From contig JBDHWQ010000001.1 of the NCBI GenBank assembly GCA_039810245.1, positions 248,001 to 312,000 of the forward strand: a stretch of DNA of 64,000 bases, in the 5' to 3' direction. This stretch comes from CALDSL01 sp039810245. Its GTDB lineage: Bacteria > Chloroflexota > Anaerolineae > Anaerolineales > Anaerolineaceae. Under the pieces are notes generated by a model, which had not been told where the DNA came from, made no database searches, and saw only the letters and a program-made list of their open reading frames with translations. The translations under genes and the position numbers were made by a program. Below, piece by piece: positions 8,649-19,300 of this stretch. Within the stretch, counting starts at the first letter, position 1, and each line of letters begins with the position of its first letter.

Positions 8649-9395
8649 CTACCCCTGCCCGGTGGAATGTTCCTGATCGCCAGGCCGGGGCAGATAATCA
8701 CCTTCCACCCATTCCTCCCCCTGCGGGCCGACCTCTTTCTTCCAAACCGGCACAATTTCTTTCAAGCGATCGATACCGTAGCGCGCAGCCTCGAACACGC
8801 CGGTGTCACGGTGGGCCGCGCTGCAGGCGATCAGCACGGTGGGGGTGCCGGGCATCAGTGTGCCGGTGCGCTGTACCATCACAATGCCTTCCACCGATGG
8901 CCAGCGCTCACGAATTTCGCGCGCCACCTGGGCCATCTTGGCCTCGGCCATGGGCACGTATGCCTCGTATTCCAGCCAGGCGGTGTGGTGCGCCTCGCCG
9001 CGCGTAGTCTCGCCGCGCACCATGCCGGTGAACAGGCAGGCCGCCCCGCTGGTGGGCAGGGTTATCTGCGCTACCAGCGCGTCCAGGTCCAGGGCTGCAT
9101 CGGTTACTTTAAGGATGGTGGGCAGATCTGCTCCCCCGCTGACTGGCGGAAAAATCGCCACCTCAGCCCCGGCGGGCAGCAGCTCGTGGTCAAAGGCGAA
9201 CTCGCGGTTTATTGAAACGATGATGGTGTGCATGGCCGGCTCGAGCTGGGGATAATCGCTACTCAAGCGTGCTTTCAGATCGGCCACGGTGGCGCCGGCG
9301 GGCATTTCAAGCGCCAGCCGCGCCGCGCCAACGCGGGCTTTGAGGTGCGAGAAGAACAGCACCGTGATGGGTAAATGGACAGGCATATCACTCAT
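8649..9395 (-). CDS. Molybdopterin synthase fusion: MoaD-like plus MoaE
   Basis: 248 residues. Residues 8-88 form a ubiquitin-like MoaD domain ending in the sulfur-carrier sequence FPPVSGG (Gly-Gly at 87-88). Without a break it continues into MoaE (about 92-240), seen in FTGMVRGETTRGE, the TGTLMPG segment and VPVWKKEVGPQGEEW with the catalytic lysine pair. Separate MoaD and MoaE normally form a heterotetramer that puts two sulfurs into precursor Z to make molybdopterin. Here the Gly-Gly that must become a thiocarboxylate is internal. Similar fusions (mycobacterial MoaX) are cleaved after translation. The start overlaps the end of moaC by 8 bases, so translation is coupled. Confidence 0.92.
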   Translation of the reverse strand: MSDMPVHLPITVLFFSHLKARVGAARLALEMPAGATVADLKARLSSDYPQLEPAMHTIIVSINREFAFDHELLPAGAEVAIFPPVSGGADLPTILKVTDAALDLDALVAQITLPTSGAACLFTGMVRGETTRGEAHHTAWLEYEAYVPMAEAKMAQVAREIRERWPSVEGIVMVQRTGTLMPGTPTVLIACSAAHRDTGVFEAARYGIDRLKEIVPVWKKEVGPQGEEWVEGDYLPRPGDQEHSTGQG

Positions 9396-9867
9396 TGACC
9401 ACGTCTCCGCTGCGGCCGCCGTGCTTTTCCACCAGGCGTATGTTGTGGATACGTCCGGTCTTTTCGACGGCCTTGACCATATCGTACACCGTCAGCGCGG
9501 CCACAGAAACGGCGGTCAGCGCTTCCATCTCCACGCCGGTCTTGCCCAGCGTGCGAGCCGTGGCGGTGATCTGGATGCCCGGCAGGGCATCATCCAGCTC
9601 AAGACGCACGTCCACCTGGTGCAGCGGCAACGGGTGGCACAGTGGGATCAGCTCGGACGTGCGCTTGGCGGCCATGATGCCAGCGAGCTGCGCTACGGTG
9701 AGCACGTCACCCTTTTTCATCAACCCGTCGCGCACCAGTGCCAATGTTTCCGGGCGCAGATGCACCTCGCCTTTGGCCACCGCGGTGCGCTGCGTATCTT
9801 CCTTTTGGCTGACGTCCACCATGTGGGCGCTGCCACTCTCGTCAATATGCGATAGTTGGTCTGCCAT
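9388..9867 (-). CDS. moaC: Cyclic pyranopterin monophosphate synthase MoaC
   Basis: 159 residues, normal for MoaC, which converts the MoaA product into cyclic pyranopterin monophosphate in molybdenum cofactor synthesis. The family blocks SGSAHMVDVS, SELIPLCHPLPL and GKTGVEMEALTAVS are present, with the active-site Cys-His and the Lys of GKTG. The ATG at 9867 lies 6 bases after a TATAAT box read on this strand, so the message is probably leaderless. An upstream in-frame start at 9942 would run through the promoter of the divergent scpA and is rejected. moaA is not in the window; the moaD-moaE fusion follows and overlaps. Confidence 0.96.
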   Translation of the reverse strand: MADQLSHIDESGSAHMVDVSQKEDTQRTAVAKGEVHLRPETLALVRDGLMKKGDVLTVAQLAGIMAAKRTSELIPLCHPLPLHQVDVRLELDDALPGIQITATARTLGKTGVEMEALTAVSVAALTVYDMVKAVEKTGRIHNIRLVEKHGGRSGDVVNE

Positions 9868-9873
9868 GTGGTA

Positions 9874-9879
9874 ATTATA
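9874..9879 (-). promoter_or_regulatory. -10 element of moaC, leaderless type
   Basis: TATAAT on the minus strand ends 6 bases before the moaC ATG, which places the transcription start at or next to the start codon. No convincing -35 box is seen. Confidence 0.6.
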
Positions 9880-9921
9880 AGAGAGAATGGACGTTTTGGG
9901 CGATCTGCCCGGCGAGCATAG

Positions 9922-9927
9922 TATAAT
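9922..9927 (+). promoter_or_regulatory. -10 element of scpA, leaderless type
   Basis: TATAAT ends 7 bases before the ATG at 9935, and no ribosome binding site fits between. No good -35 hexamer is seen at the right distance. Confidence 0.55.
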
Positions 9928-9934
9928 CAGCGCC

Positions 9935-10717
9935 ATGAACATGCAAGTCGCCAGCCACCAGACCGAGGGCTACCGCATCACCACCGAGGTGTATGAGGGC
10001 CCGCTGGATTTGCTGCTGGAGCTGATCGAGCGCGCCGAGCTGGACATCACCCGGCTGGCGCTGGCCCAGGTGACCGACCAGTATCTGGCTTACATGCGCA
10101 CGCTGCAGGAGCGCAACGCCGCCGAAGTTTCAGCCTTTTTGGTGATCGCCGCGCGGCTGGTGCAGATTAAATCCTCTGCACTGCTGCCACGCCCCTCGAT
10201 TGCACGCCATGAAGATGAAGAGGAAGACCCCGGCGAAGCGCTGGCTCGCCAGCTTATCCTGTACAAGCGTTTTAAAGAGCTGGCAGCCGTGCTCAACCAG
10301 CGCGATATGGATGGGCTGCGAACCTATCTGCGTGTATCATCCCCGCCGCGCATGGAGCCGCGCGTCGACCTGGCCGGGATCAGCCTGCAAGACCTGGCAC
10401 AGATTGCCCGTGAAGTGTTTGCGGTAGAAATTGACCTGCCCGCGCTCAGCCAGGTGGTTGCCGCGCCGCGCATCACCATCCGTGAAAAGATCCGCGTCAT
10501 CCTCGACCGGCTGCTGGAAAACGAATGGCTGACCTTTGACAGCCTGCTCTCCAGCCAGCCCAGCCGCCTGGAAGTGGTTGTAACCTTCCTGGCGATGCTG
10601 GAACTGGTCAAGCGTCACGTGGTCGATGCGCAGCAGCCGGCGCTGTTCACCGAAATCTCGCTGGCGCGCCTGGGCGAGTGGGACGACACCCAGGAAGACA
10701 GTATCGAATTCGAATAA
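9935..10717 (+). CDS. scpA: Segregation and condensation protein ScpA
   Basis: 260 residues. The N-terminal block with YEGPLDLLLELIERAELDI is the kleisin signature that contacts the SMC neck. The middle has LVIAARLVQIKSSALLPRP and an acidic stretch, and the winged-helix C-terminus (EKIRVILDRLLE then VVVTFLAMLELVK) contacts the SMC head. ScpA bridges the SMC dimer heads in the condensin complex. Starts at 9935 or 9941 are both possible; 9935 is 7 bases after a TATAAT box. It is divergent from moaC and not followed by scpB, which commonly sits next to it. Confidence 0.95.
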   Translation: MNMQVASHQTEGYRITTEVYEGPLDLLLELIERAELDITRLALAQVTDQYLAYMRTLQERNAAEVSAFLVIAARLVQIKSSALLPRPSIARHEDEEEDPGEALARQLILYKRFKELAAVLNQRDMDGLRTYLRVSSPPRMEPRVDLAGISLQDLAQIAREVFAVEIDLPALSQVVAAPRITIREKIRVILDRLLENEWLTFDSLLSSQPSRLEVVVTFLAMLELVKRHVVDAQQPALFTEISLARLGEWDDTQEDSIEFE

Positions 10718-10724
10718 GCCGGGA

Positions 10725-11315
10725 TCAGGCCGGCGCGGCTGCCACGCTGCCCGCAGCGGCCTCCCCGCCTTCTTCTTCGCTTTCTTCGTCAGTTTCCACC
10801 AGCTCGTAGGGCAGCCGCCCACTGAGCCACACCGTCATCAGGCTGACGTCGTTATCTTCGGCCGGCTCATTGGGAAAGCGCGCGTGAAACGCGGCGTTGA
10901 CGATCTCAAAGGTCTCTTTTTTGGGCCAGCGGGTGAGGAAACCGGGCAGCTTGGCGCGGTCGGTGTCTACCGGCAGCAGCTCCCAGCCGCGCTCCACCAG
11001 GAGCTGGTTGACCTGCTCCAGCAATACCGGGTGCAGCTCATACCATCCGGAGAGGATCTGCGCCACAAAATCGGAGCTGCGCTCGAAAGGCGCTACGCTG
11101 TTTTTGATCTTGATCGGCAGCGGTGCCTGGGCCGAATTGCGAAAGCCGGGAACCTGCAAATGGCGCTTCAACTGGCCATTGATCGCCCCGCGGCGCTCAC
11201 CAGTGAGCTGGTCCAGCCGGTTCAGCACGTAGCTGATGACCTGCAGCCGGTACTCCGGCAGCATAAAGTTATTAATCGCGGCAAACGGAAGGAATTGTAC
11301 CTGGGAATTGTCCAT
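10725..11315 (-). CDS. Conserved protein of unknown function with acidic C-terminus
   Basis: 196 residues; I do not recognise a named family. It has no signal peptide or membrane segment. The first 150 residues look globular and helical, with a SGWYELHPVLLEQVNQLLVE stretch and KIKNSVAPFERSSDFVAQIL before it. The tail from about residue 165 is highly acidic (ETDEESEEEGG) and ends in Ala/Val residues. The ATG at 11315 lies 7 bases downstream of TATAAT on the same strand, so it is probably leaderless. It converges on scpA with 7 bases between stops. Clean codon structure and promoter position argue that it is a real gene. Confidence 0.7.
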   Translation of the reverse strand: MDNSQVQFLPFAAINNFMLPEYRLQVISYVLNRLDQLTGERRGAINGQLKRHLQVPGFRNSAQAPLPIKIKNSVAPFERSSDFVAQILSGWYELHPVLLEQVNQLLVERGWELLPVDTDRAKLPGFLTRWPKKETFEIVNAAFHARFPNEPAEDNDVSLMTVWLSGRLPYELVETDEESEEEGGEAAAGSVAAAPA

Positions 11316-11322
11316 ACCCCCC

Positions 11323-11328
11323 ATTATA
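11323..11328 (-). promoter_or_regulatory. -10 element of the gene at 10725-11315, leaderless type
   Basis: TATAAT on the minus strand ends 7 bases before the ATG at 11315, with a run of G in between and no separate ribosome binding site. Confidence 0.55.
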
Positions 11329-11401
11329 ACAGCGCCGGGGCGTCGCAAGGCAAGCTATGATAAAATTTTGGAGAGAAAAACCGGAGGAGGAGCGAGGAAA
11401 A

Positions 11402-11797
11402 ATGGCGATCGAGGCGGGAATGACCCATGAATTGCGAGGCGTAGTCCAGGAAAGCGACACCGCGCAGTCATCCGGCGGGGGCACGCTGCCCGCGGTGCTG
11501 AGCACGCCGCGCGTGATCGGCTGGATGGAAAGCACGGCGCACCAGATGATCGTGCCCTTCTTGCAGGAAGGGCAGTCCACGGTTGGCACGCTGGTGAATA
11601 TCCGTCATCTGGCAGCCACACCGGTGGGCATGGAAGTGGTGACCAAAGCCGAGCTGCTGGAAGTCGACGGCCGGCGCATGCGCTTCCATATCGAAGCCTG
11701 GGACGCCGTGGAAAAGATCGCCGAGGGCGAGCATGAGCGTTTTATCATCGACTGCGAGCGCTTCACCCAGCGCCTGGAGAAAAAGCAGCAGGGTTAA
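11402..11797 (+). CDS. FlK-like hot-dog thioesterase
   Basis: 131 residues, a single hot-dog fold. It resembles the fluoroacetyl-CoA thioesterase FlK family: STPRVIGWMESTAHQM and VGTLVNIRHLAATPVG carry Thr35, Glu43 and His69. Their mutual spacing equals that of the FlK catalytic Thr42, Glu50 and His76. The family hydrolyses short acyl-CoA thioesters; many homologues have no known fluorinated substrate, so the role here is open. I chose the ATG at 11402, preceded by a purine-rich GGAGGAGGAGCGAGG stretch; an in-frame ATG at 11357 would overlap a TAAAAT box. A terminator follows the stop. Confidence 0.8.
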   Translation: MAIEAGMTHELRGVVQESDTAQSSGGGTLPAVLSTPRVIGWMESTAHQMIVPFLQEGQSTVGTLVNIRHLAATPVGMEVVTKAELLEVDGRRMRFHIEAWDAVEKIAEGEHERFIIDCERFTQRLEKKQQG

Positions 11798-11802
11798 AGC
11801 AC

Positions 11803-11838
11803 AAGCATCCCGCGCACAGGGGTGCGCGGGATGCTTTT
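11803..11838 (+). terminator. Rho-independent terminator after the thioesterase gene
   Basis: AAGCATCCCGCGCA (11803-11816) pairs with TGCGCGGGATGCTT (11823-11836), 14 bp with a short loop, followed by TT. It lies between convergent genes. Confidence 0.85.
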
Positions 11839-11860
11839 CAACCACAGGCTGCGCGGCTGT

Positions 11861-12052
11861 TTATTCCGAGGGGATAATCAGCCACAGCAGGATGTACAAC
11901 AGCGTGCCGGGCACGCCGCCGGGCAGGAAGGCAATCAGGAAGCCCAGGCGGAACCAGGCGGGGCTGATACCAAAAAAGCGGCCTAACCCACCGCATACCC
12001 CGGCTAACACCCGGTCACTGCGCGATCTGCGTAATGTGTTTTGCGTGTTCAT
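11861..12052 (-). CDS. PspC domain protein (small membrane protein)
   Basis: 63 residues. The PspC signature SDRVLAGVCGGLGRFFGI occupies most of the N-terminal half, followed by one long hydrophobic stretch (LGFLIAFLPGGVPG then LLYILLWLIIPSE) that crosses or enters the membrane. PspC proteins sense or buffer membrane stress in the phage-shock response of other bacteria; here no other psp gene is adjacent. The ATG at 12052 fits the family start; a TTG 8 codons upstream is possible. It stands alone, facing the thioesterase gene across a terminator. Confidence 0.88.
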   Translation of the reverse strand: MNTQNTLRRSRSDRVLAGVCGGLGRFFGISPAWFRLGFLIAFLPGGVPGTLLYILLWLIIPSE

Positions 12053-12124
12053 TCTACTCTCGTTACCCTTTCTCAACGCTATATCTTAATACCTATACGG
12101 AAAGCGCGCAAAAAAGTTGCAGAA

Positions 12125-13084
12125 TTATCTGCGGCGGGATGATGATCCGCTTTCCACGCGGTCGCTCATCTCGTCCAACAGGCCGACCTCGTCGTCCGTC
12201 AGCCGCCAGCCGGCTGCGCCCAGGTCCTGATCGACCTGCGCCGTGTTTTTTACGCCGGGGATGGGCAGCGTGCCCTTGCAGATCGTCCAATTGATGGCCA
12301 CCTGCGCGGGCGTCTTGCCATCGTGTTCATTGCCAATCCGCGTCAGCAGTTGGATCATGGGCTGTAAAGCCTGCAGGTAACGCGTGTTGAAACGCGAAGC
12401 GCGCATACCCTTGGGCGGGTGTTGCGGCGTGTACTTACCCGACAGCATTCCCATGCCAATTGGGCTATACGCAATGCAGGTAATTCCCAACTCCTGGCAG
12501 TGCTTGAGCAGCCCATTCTTTTCGATGGCGCGGTTGACAAGGCTGTACTCCACCTGGTTGGATGCCAGCGATATGCCCTCGCGCACCAGCGCATCGTAGG
12601 CGCGCTGCATCTGGCCGCGGTCGTAGTTCGATACGCCTACCGCGCGGATCAATCCGTTCTGATACGCTTCGGCCATGCCCGCCATCCAGGTTTCCACGGT
12701 CAGCGGCGGCATGGGAAAATGGATCTGGTACAGATCCGTCTGCTGCAAGCCCAGGCGGCGCAGGCTGCTACGCAGCGCGCGCAGCAGGCTGGCACGCCGC
12801 AGCCGCCAGGGGTATGGCGCGAACTTGGTGGCGACTGCCACCTGCGCCCCGGACTCACGTAAGAACTGGCCCAGCAGCGTTTCCGAGCGCCCCTGGCCAT
12901 AGACCTCGGCCGTATCGAACAGGCGCACGCCGCCTTCCAGGCAGCGATCAAAGGCGGCGCGTAAATCCTGGTCGGAATATCCGCGGCCATATCCCCAATA
13001 CAGGCGGTCGCCCCAGGCCCACGTGCCAATGCCAATTTCGATCCCTTCCAGTACCGGGTGACGCTGCGCGATTTGTGCGGTCAT
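12125..13084 (-). CDS. Aldo/keto reductase
   Basis: 319 residues, one TIM barrel. The catalytic tetrad is visible: Asp57 in GGVRLFDTAEVYGQG, Tyr62, Lys87 in VAVATKFAPYPW and His122 in DLYQIHFP. NADPH contacts are suggested by RAVGVSNYDRGQM and the C-terminal IPGVKNTAQVDQDLGA segment. The family reduces aldehydes and ketones; the substrate is unknown. The ATG at 13084 follows GAGGGAGA; an in-frame start at 13204 would add 40 unrelated residues. It is monocistronic by layout. Confidence 0.92.
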   Translation of the reverse strand: MTAQIAQRHPVLEGIEIGIGTWAWGDRLYWGYGRGYSDQDLRAAFDRCLEGGVRLFDTAEVYGQGRSETLLGQFLRESGAQVAVATKFAPYPWRLRRASLLRALRSSLRRLGLQQTDLYQIHFPMPPLTVETWMAGMAEAYQNGLIRAVGVSNYDRGQMQRAYDALVREGISLASNQVEYSLVNRAIEKNGLLKHCQELGITCIAYSPIGMGMLSGKYTPQHPPKGMRASRFNTRYLQALQPMIQLLTRIGNEHDGKTPAQVAINWTICKGTLPIPGVKNTAQVDQDLGAAGWRLTDDEVGLLDEMSDRVESGSSSRRR

Positions 13085-13256
13085 GATCTCTCCCTCGCAT
13101 AGAATGAGATGATTATACATCCGCGCGCTTTTTCCCTGGCCTTCCGGCCAGGGCAAGTCTGCCAGCCTGGTCAGGGCCCGTTCCGGCCATCCGCGGATGG
13201 GCATACCGGCGGGGCAATGGTATCCTGATTAGCAACGAAAAGGAAACAACCATGAC

Positions 13257-13625
13257 ATGCGCATTGTAATTGCTGATGCCCACCCGGAAGTTCGTTCAGC
13301 GCTGCGGCTGCTGCTGGAGACGCTCGATCGCTCGTGGTCGGTGGTGGCCGAGGTGGCGGATTACGGCAGCTTGCAGACCTGCGCCCGGCTGCAAGACGCC
13401 GACCTGGTCTTATTGGAATGGGATTTACCGGGAATGGCGCGCAGCGCTCAGGGACAGCACATCCGCGCATTACGCGCCAGCGGCCGGTCTTTGATCGTGG
13501 CATTAGGCCCGGCCAATGAGGATTGCGTTCTGGCGCGAGATGCCGGAGTGGACGCAGTGATCTGCAAGAACGAGCTGCCTGAGCGCGTAATTACCGTGCT
13601 GCGCCGGGTGGGCCGGCAGTTGTAA
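13257..13625 (+). CDS. Stand-alone receiver-like domain, phosphorylation site changed
   Basis: 122 residues with the layout of a response-regulator receiver and no output domain. Strand 1 reads MRIVIADAHPEVRSAL (Asp7 present, usual second acidic residue replaced by Ala). The strand-3 phosphoacceptor is Glu54 in LVLLEWDLPGM where Asp is expected. The switch Thr/Ser after strand 4 is Gly84 in IVALGP. Lys104 in VICKNELPERV is kept. Such a protein probably cannot be phosphorylated normally; Glu can mimic the phosphorylated state. A neighbouring Asp56 might serve instead if the alignment shifts by two. No kinase gene is near. AAGGAAA lies upstream of the ATG; an overlapping ATG at 13252 reads only five codons. 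Confidence 0.75.
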   Translation: MRIVIADAHPEVRSALRLLLETLDRSWSVVAEVADYGSLQTCARLQDADLVLLEWDLPGMARSAQGQHIRALRASGRSLIVALGPANEDCVLARDAGVDAVICKNELPERVITVLRRVGRQL

Positions 13626-13685
13626 CCGGCTTTCGGGAAGATGCTTCCTGCCGCACGTGCGGTGGGCTGCCCGCGGCCCGGGTGG

Positions 13686-13691
13686 TATAAT
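13686..13691 (+). promoter_or_regulatory. Putative -10 element upstream of mutS
   Basis: TATAAT lies 61 bases before the chosen mutS ATG. No clear -35 hexamer; the stretch before it is GC rich. Confidence 0.4.
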
Positions 13692-13752
13692 TTGTTCCAC
13701 GCCGCAACGGCGCGTACGCCCCATCTCCCCGGAAAGCCGAGCGCAAGCCCCT

Positions 13753-16323
<2,571 letters not shown>

Positions 16324-16342
16324 AACGGATGGATACAGAATC

Positions 16343-16380
16343 AACCGCCCGGGGCCAGCGCCCCGGGCGGTTGCGTTTCT
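16343..16380 (+). terminator. Terminator hairpin after mutS
   Basis: AACCGCCCGGGG (16343-16354) pairs with CCCCGGGCGGTT (16361-16372), 12 bp with a 6-base loop, followed by GCGTTTCT. It sits between the convergent mutS and PKD-protein genes. Confidence 0.75.
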
Positions 16381-16385
16381 CTATC

Positions 16386-19300
16386 TTACTTCCCGCCGCC
16401 GATTGCCAGCGGGACAAAGAAGCGGTATTGGTCTACGTTGGCGATGGTGGTGTCGGTGTGCGTGCCGCCATCCTTATCCGTGACGGTGAGGGAGACGGTG
16501 TAAGCGCCTTCCTTGGTGTAGGCATGGGTGGTATCGAGCAGGCTGAGCGCGGTGCCTTCCACAAACATACCGTCGCCGAAATCCCAACGGATGGTGAAGG
16601 TATCGTCCACGCCCGGGTCGGTCAGCGTACCGTGGAAGGCCAGCTCGACGCCAACTTTACCAGCAACCGGTTGGCCGGCATCTACCACCGGGGCCACATT
16701 GGCGATGGTGACGGTTATGCTGGCTGTTCCGGTTGCGCCCTGGTTATCGGTGACCGTGAGCGTGACGATATATGTGCCGTTATCACGGTAGGCGTGGGTA
16801 GCAGCCGTGCCGCTGCCTGTCGCGCCGTCGCCAAAGTCCCAGGCATAGCCGGCAATGCCGGTATGCGCCGGGTCGCGGCTGGGGTCACTGCCGCTGCCGT
16901 TGAAAGACAGGGTAGTACCTTCATTGCGTACGCCGGTGATGCCACTGATGCTGGCTGCCGGGGCAGCGTTGTTCACCGTGACGGTGATGGTGGTGGCGCC
17001 GGTCGCGCCGTGGCCGTCAGTCACGCGCGCGGTAACGGTATGCGCCCCCTGCGTGGCAAAGTTGAACGACACGCTGCTGGTAGTTATACCGTTGAGCACG
17101 CCGTCGAATAGCCACTGATAGGTATAAGTTTCGCTGAACGCCTGCCCAGGATCCGTGAACGACAGGCTGAACGCAGCGGCGCTGCCGTCATCGATTGCCG
17201 CGAGCGGCGTGATCGTCACCGTGGGGGTCACATTTTCGACGCTGAAGGCGCGGTCAACGCCGCTCCAGGCCAGGTTGTCTTTATCGTGCACTTCCAGGCG
17301 CACCATGTGGCTGCCAGCCAGCATGGCCACCGGTGTGCTGCTGATGGTTCCCGGCGGGTAAGCGCTGACCGTGCCGGCGCTGATTTCGACGCCATCCAGC
17401 AGCCAGCGATAGCTGTAGGGCAAGTCCAGCGCCTGAGCCGGGTCGGTGAAGGAGCCGGTGAAGGTCACCGGCGTGCCTTCCACCGCGCCCACCACCGGGC
17501 TGACCGATGGCGTAGGCGTCTGGTTGGCAATCGTCAGGTGGTAGGCCGCGGATTGCACCGCGGGGGACTGGCCGTCACCGACCATAAGAGTCACATCATA
17601 CGTACCGCTTTGAGCAAAAATGTGCGTCGTGGACAGGCCGGTAGTGGCGGTGGTGTCAAAATTGCCCGTGCCATCGCCGAAGTTCCACACGTAGGTGTAG
17701 GTTTCGCCGCCGTACTGCTGCCCCGGGTCGGTGAAGGAGCCGCTGAAGCTGACCGTGCTGCCTTCCACAGCGGCGCCAGTGTGGTTCGGGACGCCCACCG
17801 TGGGAGCGACATTGCTAACGGTGAACGCGGCGCTGGCCCACGCACCGTAGTCCAGGTCGGCATCGCGCACGCGCAGGCGGATGGTATGATCGCCACTGGG
17901 CAGGTCTTCCGTAGCGGTCAGGGCTGCCGGATAGCTGCTCACGCTGCTGGTGGAAAGAACTGTACCATCCAGTTCCCACTCGTAGGTGTAGGGCGTATCC
18001 AGCGCGCCGGCGTTATCGATGAACGAGCCGTGGAAGATAATACTATCGCCTTCGTTGGCCGCGCCAACAGGCTGGATGGAAGCTACCGGCGCGCGATTGA
18101 GTACAGTCAGGTTGAAGGGCGTTGACGTAGTGACGCCGCCGTTACTGTCAGTGACCCGCACCTGCACACTGTACGCGCCGCTATCGGCAAACGTGTGCTG
18201 CTCGTCTGCGTTGGCGTCCGGAGTGCCAAAACCGCTGCCAAAGTTCCACGCGTAGGAATACGTTTCGCCCAGGGTCGAGCCGGGATCGGTGACCACGGCC
18301 TCCAAAGTTGCCGGTTCGCCTTCATACACCGCCGCGTCATCCCGGACGTGGACGCTCACCTGGGGCGGAATATTGGTGATGGTAAACTGGCTGGAAGTGA
18401 TCGATGTCGCGCTGCCGTCCTGATCCTGCACGCGCAGGGTGACGGTGTGATTGCCGGCCGGGAAAGCGCGCGCCGTGCTGGTCAGGATTACCTGCCCGGT
18501 GTAAGTGTTCACTGTGCCATTTTCGATTGGTGTACTGGCATCCAGCGTCCACTGATACGTATAAGGTACATCCAGCGCGCCGGCAACGTCGGTGAAGGAG
18601 CCGGTAAAGCTGATCAGCTGGCCTTCGGTGCTGCCCAGCACCGGGTTGAGACTAAGCTGCGGGGCGCGGTTGGTGACCGTCATTGCCACCGGGGCAGATG
18701 TGGTGCAGTTGGCGTCATTGCCGTCAATGCTATCCCCGTCACATACGCGTACGCGCAGATTGTAGGTGCGGCTGTCCGCATAGGTGTGTTGAACCAACGG
18801 GATACCGGGTACCTCGGCGCTGCCATCGTCAAACAGCCAGTATGCGCTGAAGGGAGCATCCAGGTCTCCGGCGGCATCACTGTAGGTAACACTATACTGC
18901 GCCGGGTCGCCTTCGTAAACGGTTCCGCCCGGCAGGGTGATTGCGATGCTCGTGGGGGGCAGGTTTTGCACATTGATGGCTGCATTGGCCATTACCGGGG
19001 CCGCCAGCTCATAAGCAGTGACCTGCGCGGCGCGGTTGAGCATGCCTGGTCCATCCGCCACACGTGCCTGGTATGACACAGTGATACTTTCACCCGGGAG
19101 TAGCGCGAAGCCCGTGGCAAGCACAGGCAGCGTGCCCGCCGAGCCGCGCGAGCGGGTCAGCGTACCGGGAAGCATTTCCAGGCCGTCAAGGTCATCTGAG
19201 AGCACCACACTGCTGGCAGTGCCCAGCCCGGTATTGGTGAGGGTGATGGTAACCGGAAAAGCCGTAGCTTCAAAAATACTGCCGGAACCAGCGACTTTGG

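Noticed and set aside
16386..18950. CRISPR-like spaced repeats
   Set aside because: The recurrent segments are diverged PKD domain codons about 250 bases apart, not identical short repeats.
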